Source: Brachynemurus nebulosus (Eukaryota; Arthropoda; Insecta; Neuroptera; Myrmeleontidae). From it: a stretch of DNA of 64,000 nt. Made by a program: the position numbers and the translations under genes. The notes beneath the pieces were generated by a model. The model made no database searches and was not told the origin of the DNA. It saw nothing but the letters and a program-made list of their open reading frames with translations. Shown piece after piece: positions 33,612 to 48,165 of this stretch. The first letter of the stretch is position 1. Each line of letters starts with the position of its first letter. The DNA is taken from positions 74,962,972 through 75,026,971 of the forward strand of contig JAPWDM010000001.1 in NCBI GenBank assembly GCA_035578155.1. Direction: 5' to 3'.

Positions 33612-33659
33612 TAAACTAATTTTAATAAAAAAAAAAAGAATATATTTATTTCCGTATAA

Positions 33660-34560
33660 ACTTAATACAGTTGTGGAAAAAGTTACACAGTAATTACATT
33701 TGAAAAATTTTTGATTTTAAATATAATTCCCAATTTATGCTACAGTAATCACTAATATTATATAAAACTTCATTAGTTAACACATTCTTTAATTTTTTCC
33801 TTAATTTCACAGGTGGCAAATCAAGTATATGTTTAGGTGTATGGTTACATATCTTTACTATGGTGTTGTACGTATTATTTTGAATAGCTGATAATGTTGT
33901 TTGATCTGACTGCAAATTGTACTTATTTCTCGTGCCATAAGCGTGTATTATGCTACGTGTAGTAAAATAACATTGTTCTTGCTTGCAGAATATAACGGCT
34001 TCTAGATCTAGCATTTCGAATACTGTAAGAATTTGAATGCGTCTTTGCAACTGTCTCGAGCTTTTAATCCGACTAGTAGTCGTATTATCTTTTTTTGGAT
34101 GAGGAGTATCTCTTTTACATGAACTGACGGGCCCCAGAATAGTATTCCGTAAGATAACGTCGAGTAGATGTACGCATAGTAAACCGTTATCAATATATTA
34201 CTCGGAACAATTTCTTTTAAGCGTCTTAATAAATAAAATATTTTATTCAATTTATTGGTTATTTCGTTTATCTGATTCCTCCAATTCAATTTGTTATGAA
34301 TTATTATACCTAAGTATTTTATTTCGTTTTGAAGTATGTTGCTGTTTTGAAATAAATCAGATTCGTAGTTTCCCAGCCTAAAAGCTTGTGTCTTGTCCAC
34401 GTTTAGTTTCAGGCCATTTGCCTTAAACCATTTATCCATATTTGCAATCGCTGAGTTAAGATTTGGATGTATACCCGCTTCGTTTGGCGTTATTATTGCT
34501 GCAGTATCATCTGCAAACAGGGTCGTTTTGTACGGAATAGATTTCGTGAAATCATCAATA
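33660..34560 (-). pseudogene. Non-LTR reverse transcriptase fragment (Jockey/CR1-like)
   Basis: Minus-strand reading gives the catalytic LFADDT (34501-34520), then KWFKANGLKLNVDKTQ, IKYLGIIIHNKLNW, the thumb region (NKIFYLLRRLK) and the segment SYGILFWG, then KKIIRLLVG with RDSCKDAF. A frameshift in 34008-34050 shifts to the C-terminal part, ending at 33694. This is a different LINE family from copy A: it has no RNase H and a different C-terminus. The N-terminal RT and endonuclease are lost (sequence similarity ends near 34560). Confidence 0.85.
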
Positions 34561-34569
34561 TATCAGCAA

Positions 34570-35063
34570 GTACGTGCTAAACACGCATTAAGTTATGATT
34601 TTGTTGATAGGACTACGAAATCCTAATTACGTTAAGTTGATTCGATCGAACTTGGCGTCCTTGAAGTTCTGCTGAGTTTTACAGATGAGATCATCATTTC
34701 CTGAATAGATCGAATAAAATTTTACGAATGTAACAGTATTGATTAATTGTCTACTTAGCTTAGGTTCTACTACTTTTTTTTACCATATCTGAAGAAATTG
34801 TACACAAAGCAACCGCAGTTGAATGAGTGATAACAATTATTTTACTCGAAATAATCTGGTAAAACTGGTTGTTTCGGAATTTCAATAAAAATCCGATTTC
34901 ATTAGTGTGTAAAGTGAGTTAAATCATTCGCGACGAATTCTAGAATGAAAAACATAAAAAGTTAGTCTTAAATAGTTTAAATAATACCAATACGACTTAC
35001 CTATTACGACTAATTTTTTTTTATTCAGTCCATTTCATTGATTTTCAATTCCAGATAAATTCT
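34570..35063. other. AT-rich sequence, nothing recognised
   Basis: No gene or repeat supported between the LINE fragment and the DNA transposon. Confidence 0.4.
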
Positions 35064-35427
35064 AATTGAACGCATGATTGTTAAAACCCACCATATCACA
35101 TTGCGATAACTTTCGGGAAATTAAAATAAACTGATTTATGTATAAACTAACAATGTAAAAATAATTATAGTTGGTCCGATATATAGATTTTAGGATTTAA
35201 AAACATGCCAAAATTTCCTTAAACCAGTTAATTGTTTATATATTACAATTTTAACAATGTGGATATGGTGGTTTTTAACATTCACCTTGATAATGGTGGT
35301 TTTTTACATTCAAGCAAAACCAATATAAATATTTTTAATGAATTTATTAAAGAAAATAAACCAAATTAATCAATTTATTAAAGAAAATAAATCAAATTAA
35401 TTCAAAAAAAAGAAAAAAGATACAATA

Positions 35428-37388
<1,961 letters not shown>

Positions 37389-37624
37389 ATAAGAATAACA
37401 AATAAAAGTAAATCAAAAAACTAACCTTATTCTATCGTTTGACGTTTATGCAGTATCAACAACTTCTGATTGTAAAAATACACCATATCCAGCAGTAAAG
37501 CTGTAGTAAATGGTGCGTTTTTACACTCAATTTATGAAGTTTCATATTTTGAAACGAAAAAAACATAAAACTGAAATTCAGAAAAAATGGCGTTTGGTGG
37601 ATTTTAACAATCACGCATTCAATT

Positions 37625-38130
37625 CCTAAATTAACTAATACCCAATTCGTAAGAAGTTTTGTAATACAATTTATATTAAATGGTAATTTATTTCTGCGTC
37701 ATTTCGTTGGTGTGTCTGTGTACTTCCACTTATAATTTATTTCCAGAAAATCATTTTGTATTTTACTCCAATGTTGAAAAAATTATAAATTAAAATAAAA
37801 AAAGCATTTAAAAAATTACTTTTTAAACTTTATTTTTTACTAGATCATTCTTTTTTTCTTGTGTTATGCCTGAAGGTTCCTTATACAACTTTTCTAGTTC
37901 AATAGATTTTTCGTTTTTTTTTTTTTTACTTTTTTAGTAATATTAATTTTTTTAAAGTAAATATTTTGGAAAGATGTTTTAAAGGATATAATATCAGGTT
38001 CAGCTTTTGTCACATGAATTACTTTAATATTATTCCATAATTTTTGGTTTCCGTCTGTATCAACATTAAAATTCCTTCCCATGTTATCCCATAAATTGTT
38101 ATTATTTTCTCAAATCCTTTAAAGTCTTAC
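37625..38130. other. AT-rich sequence, nothing recognised
   Basis: No gene supported. Confidence 0.4.
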
Positions 38131-38143
38131 ATTATGTGCTTGT

Positions 38144-38480
38144 ACACCAGCGAAGTGGCCGAGCATGCTTAAGCACTAATTGGCACTTGCGGACTGGTAG
38201 GTCGAGGGTTCGAATCCGACGACCGGCTATGCTCGTGAAGGTTTTCTGCAGTTTCCTTTCACAATTCCAGCTGAATATCGACATAGTTCTTTAAGAAGGC
38301 GGCTGCAGACGCATACTTGCCAAATCCTAGCTTCCCTGCGCCTACTTTCCTTCTCCTCCACCCACATCATAATGTAATTGTAATATATTAAAGTACAAAT
38401 AAAGTTAGAAAAATAGTGATGTGAGTGGCGTCTGTTATAGACTGTCATAAAAACGGACGTTAAACCGCATTATTATTGTT
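38144..38480 (+). mobile_element. tRNA-derived SINE with target-site duplication
   Basis: The head has a Pol III A box (TGGCCGAGCATG, about 38157) and B box (GGTTCGAATCC, about 38207), resembling a Ser-type tRNA. The body is unrelated to tRNA and the tail reads AAAACGGACGTTAAACCGC followed by ATT repeats. The flanks ATTATGTGCTTGT (38131-38143) and ATTATATGCTTGT (38481-38493) match in 12 of 13 positions, a target-site duplication. The tail is probably shared with a partner LINE that was not identified. Confidence 0.88.
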
Positions 38481-38580
38481 ATTATATGCTTGTTGCATAA
38501 AATGTTATTGCCTCCTAAAATGTATACAGAATAAAATGTGCAGATACAATAATCTAAAATATGAAATTTTCAGTTTTCAG

Positions 38581-38737
38581 GAGAATATTCATTGAAACAT
38601 CTCAAATGATGGTTCAAGTCAAAACCGTCCATTTGGAAAGAGAACGTTACATTGATGTTTTCACAGTTCCAGAAGTAGGTGACCTTGGCATTGTATTAGA
38701 TGTAAGCTGCCGAAATGCGAAACATGTTCTGAACTAT
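38581..38737 (+). CDS. Candidate internal exon of unknown gene
   Basis: An open 157-bp segment bordered by TTTTCAGTTTTCAG (acceptor) and CTAT|GTAAGT (strong donor). Its translation contains VHLERERYIDVFTVPEVGD and VLDVSCRNAKHV. The composition is protein-like (charged and hydrophobic residues alternating), unlike the AT-rich surroundings. I do not recognise the family. It could be one exon of a split host gene or of a transposon gene. Confidence 0.3.
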
Positions 38738-38739
38738 GT

Positions 38740-39045
38740 AAGTATCTTATCCTTTTACACATTTTGCTTAACCGAGGTAAACACATTAGGTTTGTCCTTG
38801 CAGTTAGTTCATTCAGTTCATTCAGTTCTGAATTTATTGAGTTTGCGCAAACTAAAGCAGTGTGTTTTCAGAGAAGAATTTCGAATTCAGTACTACTAGT
38901 CTGATGTTATTTTGGACAATTGAACTAATCCAAATTAGTTCTAGAACTAAATTTACAGTATTAGCTATAGAGCGAGTATTTCAAGTTTACACATGCGTAT
39001 TAGTGTATATCTGTTACACTCAAAGATCGAAATCGCTCATTGAGT
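38740..39045. other. Sequence without supported feature
   Basis: Probably intron or intergenic. TTCAGTTCATTCAGTTC-type short repeats near 38806-38830. Confidence 0.35.
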
Positions 39046-39046
39046 G

Positions 39047-39245
39047 AAAAAAACGACCACAGCTCGTTGTGGTCACTTAAAATCATCCACAACGCGAAAT
39101 TCATGTTATGGCACTTGTAAAAACAGCCATAACGCGTCGTGGCTAACTCAAAAAGACCACAACGCGAAATTCGCGTCGTAGCTTTCATAAGATTTGACCA
39201 CAACATGACGTGGTCATTTAAAAAAACCACAGCGCGTTCTGGACG
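39047..39245. repeat. Tandem hairpin repeats (CCACAACGCG / CGTGGTC)
   Basis: Five consecutive units of about 37-40 bases, each with an inverted pair such as GACCACAGCTCGTTGTGGTC (39053-39072), CCATAACGCGTCGTGG or GACCACAACATGACGTGGTC. The loops and linkers are A-rich (CTTAAAA/TCAAAAAG). Confidence 0.7.
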
Positions 39246-39375
39246 TTTAGTTGATGCAATCGTGGTACGACGGCCAGGTTGTTATTTGTCAACTGGCGCA
39301 TTGCAACCAAATACCGTTGAATTTATATTCATTGTTGACTGTTACATATTTGTAAATGAAATCAGTGTGCTAATC

Positions 39376-39608
39376 ATGGCCAATAAAAAGAATATATTTT
39401 ATGATAAATTGAATGAGTTTACGAAAACAAATACCGATCGCAGTTTTCCCATTAGTAACGAACGATACGTGACGTTACTTCAAGAAACAAAAAACTCTCA
39501 AAACAGATCGTCGTTTTAAACGATATGTCTTAAAAATTAATGACACTGAAAAATTGACTGAATATGGATCTGATATGGTATTTGTGATTCAGAAATCCGT
39601 TACTTTTG
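39376..39608 (+). pseudogene. N-terminal fragment of a KRBA2-like (integrase-type) ORF
   Basis: From the ATG at 39376: MANKKNIFYDKLNEFTKTN, then ISNERYVTLLQETKNS; after a frameshift near 39495 the reading goes on RRFKRYVLKINDTEKL. This layout (short helix pair, then a KY/RY motif) resembles the N-terminus of KRAB-A-domain-containing-protein-2-like ORFs of insects, which are linked to integrase-type transposons. No integrase core follows before the TA repeat at 39821. The assignment is by recall and is uncertain. Confidence 0.35.
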
Positions 39609-39818
39609 TAAGGCTGATGAACTCTTTAATATTTTTGAAAAAGCTCTTATTGACATCAGACACAAACAAATACAAGGTTTTTTTGTTTTCTTTTTAGTCG
39701 AATTTTTCCTTGAAAAAATTAGACTTATACAGCCTATACGATAAGAACGACGGGAGGCGAGAGTAGGGGCGCTATCCGTTTTCGGACCCATAGAGCACGA
39801 TTCTGTAGACAAAAAATG

Positions 39819-39820
<2 letters not shown>

Positions 39821-39897
<77 letters not shown>
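39821..39897. repeat. (TA)n microsatellite, left end of the TA landing zone
   Basis: Pure TA run directly abutting element X copy 1. Confidence 0.95.
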
Positions 39898-39899
<2 letters not shown>

Positions 39900-41333
39900 G
39901 TGTGAGTTTTTCGGGAGTTGCCATTTTTATTACAGCCAAACCGTTGATTTAATCGAAAAATTGTTCAAATAAGAGTTGTAGATATCGACGGGGGCAACCG
40001 ATTGCTATAGTCAGGATTTTTATAGCTCTTATGGTTTTCGAGGTATAATACAAACTTATAGTTTTTTAAATGAGACTATATGTTAATTTTTCGATGAAAC
40101 TCTTCTAATGCATCAATTAAAAATATAAATGAAGAAAAAAAATTTTTTTGCCCATGTTTATTTTTTGAATTTTTCTTTAATTTAGCAATTAGGCGGTAGA
40201 AATATGCATATGTATTTGAGGCTCTTTCAACCGACAGAGTTTTAACGGCTAAAATTTCTATTATATCCAAGAAAAGAACTTTTTCCAATATCATTCTCTA
40301 TAATACAGCATTGAAAACTGAATGACAGTAATTCAGATTTTGGAGTATAGATGTCGGGCTCTATTTCAAGTTTTTAACATTTTTGCATAAAAAATCAAAT
40401 TATTTTAAAAAATTAGTATTTAAAGTAACTTAATTTAAAAATAATTTGAAGTATTTCATTAATTTACTGAAAAATATATTTATTTTTTATTTATTTATTT
40501 TATTTTTGCCAATGACAGGTGGCAAGTGAAATAAATGACTCTAATGTACACATTCAATACAAATCAAGATGACATTGGCGTTTCTTGATAGTAGCAAAGT
40601 GAGGTTAATTGGGAACGAAAATATTATTAATAAATGTACTCAAATAGTGTAAAAATATTTGAAATTCGATAGTATTTTCTTTTTATTACAAACCAAATTA
40701 AAAAGGAGAAGTTTTTTCACAAAAAACTTTTCATTTCCTTTAAAAATACTTGCTGCAAAAATATGTTTAGACGCCTATGTATCTGTCAAACAGTGACATT
40801 TCAGAAAAATAATTTTTTATTTTTCAATGAATTAAAACTGAAATTTTATTTCCTTATTGTACTTAGTTATCATTTTTATATGATAATTTAATCTATTTAA
40901 TAATTGTAATTTCCGAAGGAAAACGTAATAATCGTTTAATTTTTCGTTACTACATTGTCAAATCTGGCAACCATATTGAGTCAATATCTTTTTAAATTAC
41001 GTAAAATCCTAATCGTTTGCAAGTACTTGAGTACGAAATTTAAAAGTGTCGTTTTCAAAACGTAATTACTCAAAAATATGACATAAAACAATGAGAATTT
41101 GAGTGTTTCTGGTAGTTTTGAATCACAAACAAATTTTTGAAAAACTTTTAAACATACGTTTCCATTTAAAAAACTATAAGTTTGTATCATAACACGAAGA
41201 CCATAAGAGCTATAAAGCTCCTGACTATAGCAATTGGTTGCCCCCGTCGATTTCTACAACTCTTATTTGAACAATTTCTCGATTAAATCAACGATTTGGC
41301 TGTAATCAAAATGGCAACTCCCGAAAAACTCAC

Positions 41334-41337
<4 letters not shown>
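39898..41337 (+). mobile_element. Inverted-repeat element X, uninterrupted copy 1
   Basis: Ends CCGTGTGAGTTTTTCGGGAG on both sides (inverted), terminal repeats of about 190 bp, 1440 bp in total, no ORF with known motif. It sits between two (TA)n runs. It serves as the empty-site reference for the interrupted copy at 22606-28820. Superfamily unknown; TA target suspected. Confidence 0.88.

Positions 41338-41409
<72 letters not shown>
41338..41409. repeat. (TA)n microsatellite
   Basis: Pure TA run between element X and palindrome Z1. Confidence 0.95.
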
Positions 41410-41410
<1 letters not shown>

Positions 41411-42030
41411 GGTGGCGCAAAGAAACCACATATTTTTCTTTTTTTTGTCTCATAGGAAAAAAAATTAATTTAGCTCGATTTAAGAATGCTCACCAAAAAT
41501 TAGCTCCATAAAAAATTTTTTAAGGGTCGCTCAAACCTTTTTAAAATTTGAAAATTGGCCAAAAATCGATTTTTGTTTTTTATCAAATTTCTTTTCTCAT
41601 CCCTGCATATGTTTGTACATTGAATAATAAAAAATTCCTCCAAATTTTAACTCAAAAAATTGATATTAAAAGGTCGCTCAGGATTTTAAAGTCAAAATAT
41701 TTAATATTTTTTAGGGGCGCTAAAAAATATTAAATATTTTGACTTAAAAATTTTCAGAACTCTTGAGCGACCTTTTATTATCAGTTTTTTGAGTTATAAT
41801 TTGGAGGAATTTTTTATTATTCAATGTAAAAACATATGCAGGGATGAGAAAAGAAATTTGATGAAAAACAAAAATCGATTTTTGGCCCATTTTCAAATTT
41901 TCAAAAGGTTTGAGCGACCCTTAAAAATTGTTTAATCGAGCTAATTTTTGGTGAGCATTCTTAAATCGAGGTAAATTAACTTTTTTTCCTATGAGACAAA
42001 GAAAAGAAAAATATATGGTTTTTCTGCGCC

Positions 42031-42034
<4 letters not shown>
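41410..42034. mobile_element. Palindromic element Z1 (625 bp)
   Basis: Almost the whole element is one inverted repeat: GGGTGGCGCA at the left and TGCGCCACCC at the right, with TA on both sides. The centre lies near 41723 (AAATATT/AATATTT). No coding capacity. TA-targeting MITE with maximal-length arms. Confidence 0.88.
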
Positions 42035-42116
<82 letters not shown>

Positions 42117-42131
42117 TATGTGTGTATATTA
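42035..42131. repeat. (TA)n microsatellite
   Basis: TA run with a few interruptions (CATATATATGTGTG) at its right end. Confidence 0.93.
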
Positions 42132-44368
<2,237 letters not shown>

Positions 44369-46900
44369 TACGACGGCCTCAAGCTCAGATATGGAAAATG
44401 CGAAGCATTTTCCATGAATGAGCTGAAAAAAGAAACAAATATTGACGTGTCGTTCTCGGTACATAGAAACTGTAAAATGTAAAAATTCAAAATTGTTTGG
44501 ATTTAATAAACATACAAACGTAAAACAAAAGAACTTATAAATAATTCAGACACAACAAACCAACACAAAAACAAAAAAAAATTTTCAACCCTAAAATTCC
44601 TTTCAACTGTGGTCATAACTGAACAGGTTGAAAAACAAACCACCAAAGAAAATCGGCGAAAGGAAATTTTAAAGTTGTTAATTTTACAATACAGATTACA
44701 TATTTACATTCATTATTTGTAATAGAAAATTTGAAAAAGAAAAAATTGATATAATAATTTTATTAAAGATTTACATTTGTAATTTCGATGAAAAGAAAAA
44801 TTTGTAAATATTATAAAGGAAGACGAATGAAAATGAGCTTAAATTTGTGACTTTTAAATTCTTTACAAACAACCACTCATAGTCAATTTAAAATGTGTAG
44901 ACGAAATTGAAAAACTTAAGAGAAAAATATAAAGGAAATGTACAAAATTTTTTGATTAATAAAGATTATGCATTCGCAACGATGTGTTAATTTATTGATA
45001 TTTGCTCCTTAATTATAAGTTACTTACAAAATTATTTTATAAATAAAATACAAATCAGAAACTTAAATGCAAAACCTAAAAAAAATTTATTTTCATAACT
45101 AATCCTTGATATATCAAAGGTGGCTTAAAACTAAAGGGCAAACCATAAAGAAAATTTACATAGTTAAAGTTAAATAAAACAGTAAAAGGGAGAATATATT
45201 TTAAAACACAGCATTAAAAGGTAATGCCAAAAGTAAGACGCGAATGTATAATAAAATTGATTAAAAGGTAAAACAAAATTACGATTGAAAGTTGTTTCTA
45301 ATATAGCCAGATTGGGTTACAATAAGTCATGGTATGTGATAGTATCCAATCACAACTTGTATTGTATTATGCAAAGGGGAGAGAACAAAAGAAAGTTGAA
45401 ACTAACACGTGCCTATAAGTGTGTTTGTGAGCTCCCCTATTTAACAAAATCAGACTACGGGAACTCAAACAAAAGGTGACTTCTAACTCAGGTAAAAAGA
45501 AACATATGTTAATAAGACAGACCACCCAGAAAACTGTAAAAACGCGCCAACTAAAAGGTGGTTTGGACACATCTGTTTATAATGCAAAGTTTTAAAAAGA
45601 GGGTCGCGATATAAGACCATTTGCAAGAAAAAAAAAAAGGGGAAAATAAAAAATAAAAAATAAAAAATAATAATAACTTCTATCCTTGTCTTATCTGTTG
45701 AAAACAATTTGTTTTAAAATAAACTATTTTACATTAAAATTCTCCGAAACTCACATATAGTAAAAAATAAAAAGGGTGTTAGGTGATATTATAAACTGCC
45801 GAACATTTGCTAAAACTAGATATAATATCAAAATTTTATTGTATTAACCAAGTAATCGTAATAGAAAGTGTTGACTAAACATATTTGTTAACAAGATGTT
45901 AATATTACAGCTGTGGGAAAATTAATGTTGCCTATTATACAAGAAAAAATCAAAACTTATTGATAAGAAATGTGGAAGAGTAAAATATAAGTTTCTCATT
46001 TATTAAAATTTGATTTTATGATACTGGAAGAGAAAAAAAACTTTAAACACGTTATATAAAAAGAAAATTCTAATAAATAGACATATTTTTTGTTATTGAC
46101 TTTCATTTATTTCAAACATATTTTAGAATTCGTATTTTTCATAGTACATTTTTGCGTATAAAACTTAATTTCATATATTCCTTCTTTTATCTTAAAAGCA
46201 AAGCAATTTCCCATAGGAACTACATTGAACATAAACTTTATGACCAACCTGACAATAAAATATCAAAAGAAAACTTTCACCCCCAGGAACTTTTCCAAAT
46301 AAACGCATAACTTCACTCCCAAACATTTTCATCAAAATTCCTATACATATAATATAATATAATAACTTCACAATAAATATCAATATTCAAAATAAACTCA
46401 TATTTGGTTCTACCCCTTACTCTTGGTGATAGACCATAAAAATATAAAAAAAAAACTTTTGGAACAAAATTCCCTACAAGAGGGTGAAAAGTATAAAATA
46501 GTGTCAGGTCTGCCATAAGGTCGAAAAACAAAGAAAAAAAAATTTTTTTTATTTCGCTACTATGGTTTTATAAATTTTTTTTTTTTTTTATATAGTATTA
46601 TTATTCCTTTCATGTATAAAGTAATTATTTCTACCATTGAGAAAACTTACATGTAAAATTTTAGTGAGAAACATAGTTATAGGCTAACGTATAAATGTCG
46701 TTGAAAAATGTAACAGACTGTACTGTTCAAGTTGAAATAAATTTTATAATTTTGCATTCTAATTCAAAGGATTTACAAACAAAACTTATTATATAAGTAC
46801 GAAATATTCTTTATGAAAATATTTGTTATAAACAATGAGAAAATGGAAAAAACAGAACCAATGTGAGCTGAGAGATTTTCACGATTTTTTGTTTAACACA
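44369..46900 (-). other. Non-coding interior of LTR retrotransposon 1
   Basis: AT-rich sequence between the 3' LTR and the remnant of pol. No ORF with known motif; no envelope-like gene was recognised. ATGGAAAATG...CATTTTCCAT near 44390-44415 is a short hairpin beside the LTR. Confidence 0.5.
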
Positions 46901-47025
46901 CAATTTAGGATGGGTACGTAAAAGTACTTTATTACCTATTTTAAATCTTACGAAATCGAGAATTGTTGAGTAAAGCCGGGTAAAATGTCAAAATCGGGAA
47001 AGGTATCGTCTTAATCGGTACAACA

Positions 47026-48165
47026 TTAATATAGAAAGATAGAAACCATTCTGCCCGATCGCAGAAAATGCTGATGGTTTCCAAAAAATGACTCACCCAC
47101 GACAGGCGGTCCGTGCAAATCCGAATTAGCTTCAAATTTATGAACAATGCGCGCCCTGTTTATATAAGGAACGAGATAATTCAAAAGGTCGAAAACGCCA
47201 TTACAATACGATAAACTGAAAATGCAAATGTAATTCCTTGAACATCCTGGTTTTTTCGAAAAAATACGTGAAAATTTATTTAAAATGTTATAGAGGCCAG
47301 TTCTAATAATATGTGGTAAATGAGTCAAATTGTTAACATGATCCTGAATTTTTTCAAGGGGTGTTAGTACATTTTCAAAATCCGAAAAACATGTGGCAAA
47401 GTTGTTGATCTCATAAATTTTACTATCTTTAAGTACATTCTTGTAAGGGATAATTTTCTTCAAGCTATTTATGCTATTGTTTGGTGACGAAATGGTTGCA
47501 TTATTATTGACGAAAGAGATAACGGACTGTACACCATTAAAGAGAAAACTAATCGTAGATTTACTAAAGTCGAGTTTGGAGTGATGCTTCTCCATCCAAT
47601 CAGTGCCGGCTATAAGGTCAAATGATAGATTTTCCACAATAAGGCAGTGGAAAGGTAGAGTTAAATCACCACTTTTGAGTTCAAAATATGCCTGAGCAGA
47701 GATTGGTTTTGACTTTTTCCCGGTGGCTGTAATGATTTGACACCTAGCAGTCGGGACACATGGAATTGATTTTCCGGTGTTTGTAATTTGTATGTTGTCA
47801 AGTTTGTCAAAAACCTCTTTACCAACAGCCGTAATATTACTCCCGCTATCGAAAGGAACCGATACGGAAAGATCAAAAAATTTTAACTGTAACGTCGGCA
47901 AAGGGTTAACTTGACCCTCACCACGCATTGTAGTGCTCGGTGATTCGATGTCTTCAGTAAGGACATCAATGAGGTCACCAGCTAGTGTGTTGCAGAAAAA
48001 GGTCTCCCCAAAATCCTCGAAAACGGAAAATTCGGTCAAATTATTAAGATTACTGTTAGAAACATCAGATTTTTTATCAAAACTACTACTATTGAAATTA
48101 GATAGAAAGGTTGTATCACCAACAGTCAACAGTGATCCCGCGCTGTTGGTACAAATTAGTTTTCC
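47026..48165 (-). pseudogene. pol remnant: aspartic protease, deleted RT/integrase
   Basis: The frame is open before the first ATG (48129) into the gag end. It carries an acidic leader, the retropepsin-like protease with VPFDSGSNITAVG (catalytic DSG) and LIAGTDWMEKHHSKLDF (the ILGxDW-type flap/end motif), then a segment up to FSRIFSKKPGC, where Ty3-type pol would enter the RT. The next residues are unrelated, ending in RIVHKFEANSDLHGPPVVGE, which resembles the region after integrase. RT, RNase H and the integrase core have therefore been lost. Confidence 0.82.

Larger units (their letters stand above)
31793..33637 (+). mobile_element. 5'-truncated LINE (I/R1/LOA-type), copy A
   Basis: Contains the end of a LINE ORF2 with RNase H (to 32790), a structured 3' UTR (32791-33625) and a poly-A tail (about 33626-33637). 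The 5' end abuts the TA microsatellite. RNase H after the reverse transcriptase places it in the I/R1/LOA assemblage of insect LINEs. Two further truncated copies of the same 3' end lie at 12228 and 53179. Confidence 0.88.

Noticed and set aside
33442..33693. Hydrophobic ORF repeated in LINE copies (also 12226-12429, 53237-53440)
   Set aside because: It translates the structured 3' UTR. Stem-loop pairing explains the conservation better, and the frame changes between copies.
38144..38225. Functional tRNA gene
   Set aside because: A and B boxes are present, but no complete cloverleaf can be drawn and the body continues into a SINE with tail and target duplication.
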